Source: Betaproteobacteria bacterium (lineage in GTDB: Bacteria; Pseudomonadota; Gammaproteobacteria; Burkholderiales; Eutrophovitaceae). Taken from it: 33,754 bases of DNA. Location of the stretch: positions 3,681,134-3,714,887 of the forward strand of contig CP070643.1 in the NCBI GenBank assembly GCA_020354125.1. Reading direction: 5' to 3'. Position 1 is the first letter of the stretch. Each line of letters begins with the position of its first letter. The translations under genes were made by a program, and so were the position numbers. Under the pieces are notes generated by a model. It saw only the letters and a program-made list of their open reading frames with translations. It did no database searches and was not told the origin of the DNA. Shown here one piece after another: positions 33,043 through 33,754 of the stretch.

Positions 33043-33531
33043 TTACTTCCCATACTGCAACAGCCAGGTGATGAGGTCCCCCTTCTCCTGCGGCGTGCAA
33101 TCGCGGCCGAGAAGGTACGTGCAGTTGAATCCGAACCATTTTTCCACCTTCCGCTCATCGGTGAACCGCTCAGGATTCTCGGAGGGTGCAAAGGCGAGGA
33201 TCTGCCGGTGCATTCTCGGCACGCCGTTCGGCCAGCGGTCGAAGCCGCCATGACACGCCTGGCACGGAATCTCGTCGTGGTGGGCGAACGTCTCCTTGCG
33301 CGGGTCATCGTGATGGCACGAGGCGCACGAGAGCTGCGAACCGTCCTCGATGCGATGCTGCGCAAAGTAGAAATCCCGGCCGCGCTCGGCTGAGAAACCG
33401 CCGAACCCGGGGTCGACTGCGCGCGCCTGCTCGGCGTAGCCAGCAAGCAGATCATCCGGACCCGCGGCCCAGCCGCACGCGCTCCATAAAATGAATCCAA
33501 GCAGCAACAGTCGTGTCATGCCCTTCCCCAT
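33043..33531 (-). CDS. Exported cytochrome c, DUF1924 type, with two heme-binding motifs
   Basis: A 162-aa protein with a signal peptide (MTRLLLLGFILWSACGWA). The second half has the DUF1924 (SHP-like) pattern: GRDFYFAQHR, then NPERFTDERKVEKWFGFNC and GRDCTPQEKGDLITWLL. Heme sites are Cys69-x-x-Cys72-His73 and Cys90-x-x-Cys93-His94. SHP-like proteins generally have one heme motif, so the second CxxCH, sitting in an insertion before the NPERFTD segment, appears extra. It should be periplasmic and take part in electron transfer or bind small ligands. It is the first gene of the minus-strand redox block; starts at residue 1 or 5 are both possible. Confidence 0.88.
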   Translation of the reverse strand: MGKGMTRLLLLGFILWSACGWAAGPDDLLAGYAEQARAVDPGFGGFSAERGRDFYFAQHRIEDGSQLSCASCHHDDPRKETFAHHDEIPCQACHGGFDRWPNGVPRMHRQILAFAPSENPERFTDERKVEKWFGFNCTYLLGRDCTPQEKGDLITWLLQYGK

Positions 33532-33710
33532 CGGCGACGCATCGATTGTAACAAGCTGCTTGCTAACCGACTTCGCGCTGAAATGGCGAAAAGGTAATTG
33601 AATTTGCGCCCTTGTCTCGCCGGACGTTGTACGGCACCTCTGCCGCCCTTACCTTGAGGGCAAGCTGAATGGACCGTACCATACCGCTTCAAAAGCGGGA
33701 GAAGGAGGGC

Positions 33711-33754
33711 ATGGCCGAGGCCAAGCGCAAATTGGCAGCCATCCTGGCGGCGGA
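33711..33754 (+). CDS. Start of a probable class III adenylate/guanylate cyclase, cut by the window edge
   Basis: Only about 14 codons are visible: MAEAKRKLAAILAA, the standard opening of proteobacterial class III cyclases that continues as ADVAGYSRLM. AAGGAGG lies only 2 bases before ATG 33711, so the in-frame ATG at 33669 (14 codons upstream, GAGG about 10 bases before it) may be the true start. The rest of the gene lies outside the window. The gap from the divergent cytochrome gene holds no other gene. Confidence 0.6.
   Translation, partial: MAEAKRKLAAILAA

Noticed and set aside
32910..33500. N-terminal extension of the longer CmcJ-like frame to 33500
   Set aside because: Most of it overlaps the cytochrome c gene in another frame, is Arg/Ser-rich and lacks similarity; the ATG at 32909 has a good ribosome binding site.

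Overview
The window reads as a chromosomal segment of a Gammaproteobacterium-like organism, probably an uncultivated aquatic or soil lineage. This rests on family content (DUF1631, kinase-HDOD fusion, DUF1924 cytochrome c, NosR-like flavoprotein with ApbE, GGDEF protein) and a moderately GC-rich base composition. It is an inference; no rRNA or marker gene settles the taxonomy. Coding density is high and both strands are used. No complete tRNA, rRNA, CRISPR array or transposase is visible.

Left part, 1-6.2 kb: a minus-strand operon for corrinoid-dependent methyl transfer. In transcription order it holds a GntR/FCD regulator, an unrecognised 210-aa protein, a URO-D-family (MtaA/CmuA-like) methyltransferase, a free-standing corrinoid protein, and an Fe-S/ASKHA reductive activator that runs off the left edge. 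A D-2-hydroxyacid dehydrogenase is divergent, and the shared intergenic region carries two perfect 10-bp palindromes one to two helical turns apart.

6.2-11.6 kb: a patatin-like lipoprotein followed directly by a small DUF2846 protein (minus); a periplasmic-binding lipoprotein paired with a membrane diguanylate cyclase (plus), which looks like a ligand-sensing c-di-GMP module; and a glutathione S-transferase.

11.6-16.4 kb: a Ser/Thr kinase-HDOD fusion and a large DUF1631 protein with a 90-bp tandem repeat. Between them lies a small plus-strand relic of the C-terminus of a DnaB replicative helicase.

16.4-20.7 kb: a CmcJ/NvfI-like oxidoreductase, a cytosolic patatin, a 55-aa lysine-rich protein with a TTG start, and a SAM methyltransferase.

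20.7-25.8 kb: a set of lipid or acyl-CoA genes. It comprises a DUF6166 protein, a second GntR/FCD regulator clearly paralogous to the first, a 60-aa membrane protein, a fatty-acid-hydroxylase-superfamily enzyme, an SDR without its catalytic Tyr and Lys, a phytanoyl-CoA-dioxygenase-like enzyme, and a divergent enoyl-CoA hydratase.

25.9-28.3 kb: a CHAD protein translationally overlapped with a ParA-like ATPase. 28.4-33.5 kb: a minus-strand redox block with a multi-CxxCH DUF1924-like cytochrome c, a second and longer CmcJ-like protein, ApbE flavin transferase, and a NosR-like FMN/4Fe-4S membrane protein that is the likely ApbE client. The right edge opens into what looks like a class III adenylate cyclase.

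The best candidates for something undescribed are the corrinoid operon with its unknown 210-aa partner, the cytochrome/CmcJ/ApbE/NosR-like redox block, and three interspersed copies of a hairpin preceded on the minus strand by a tRNA-3'-end-like sequence.
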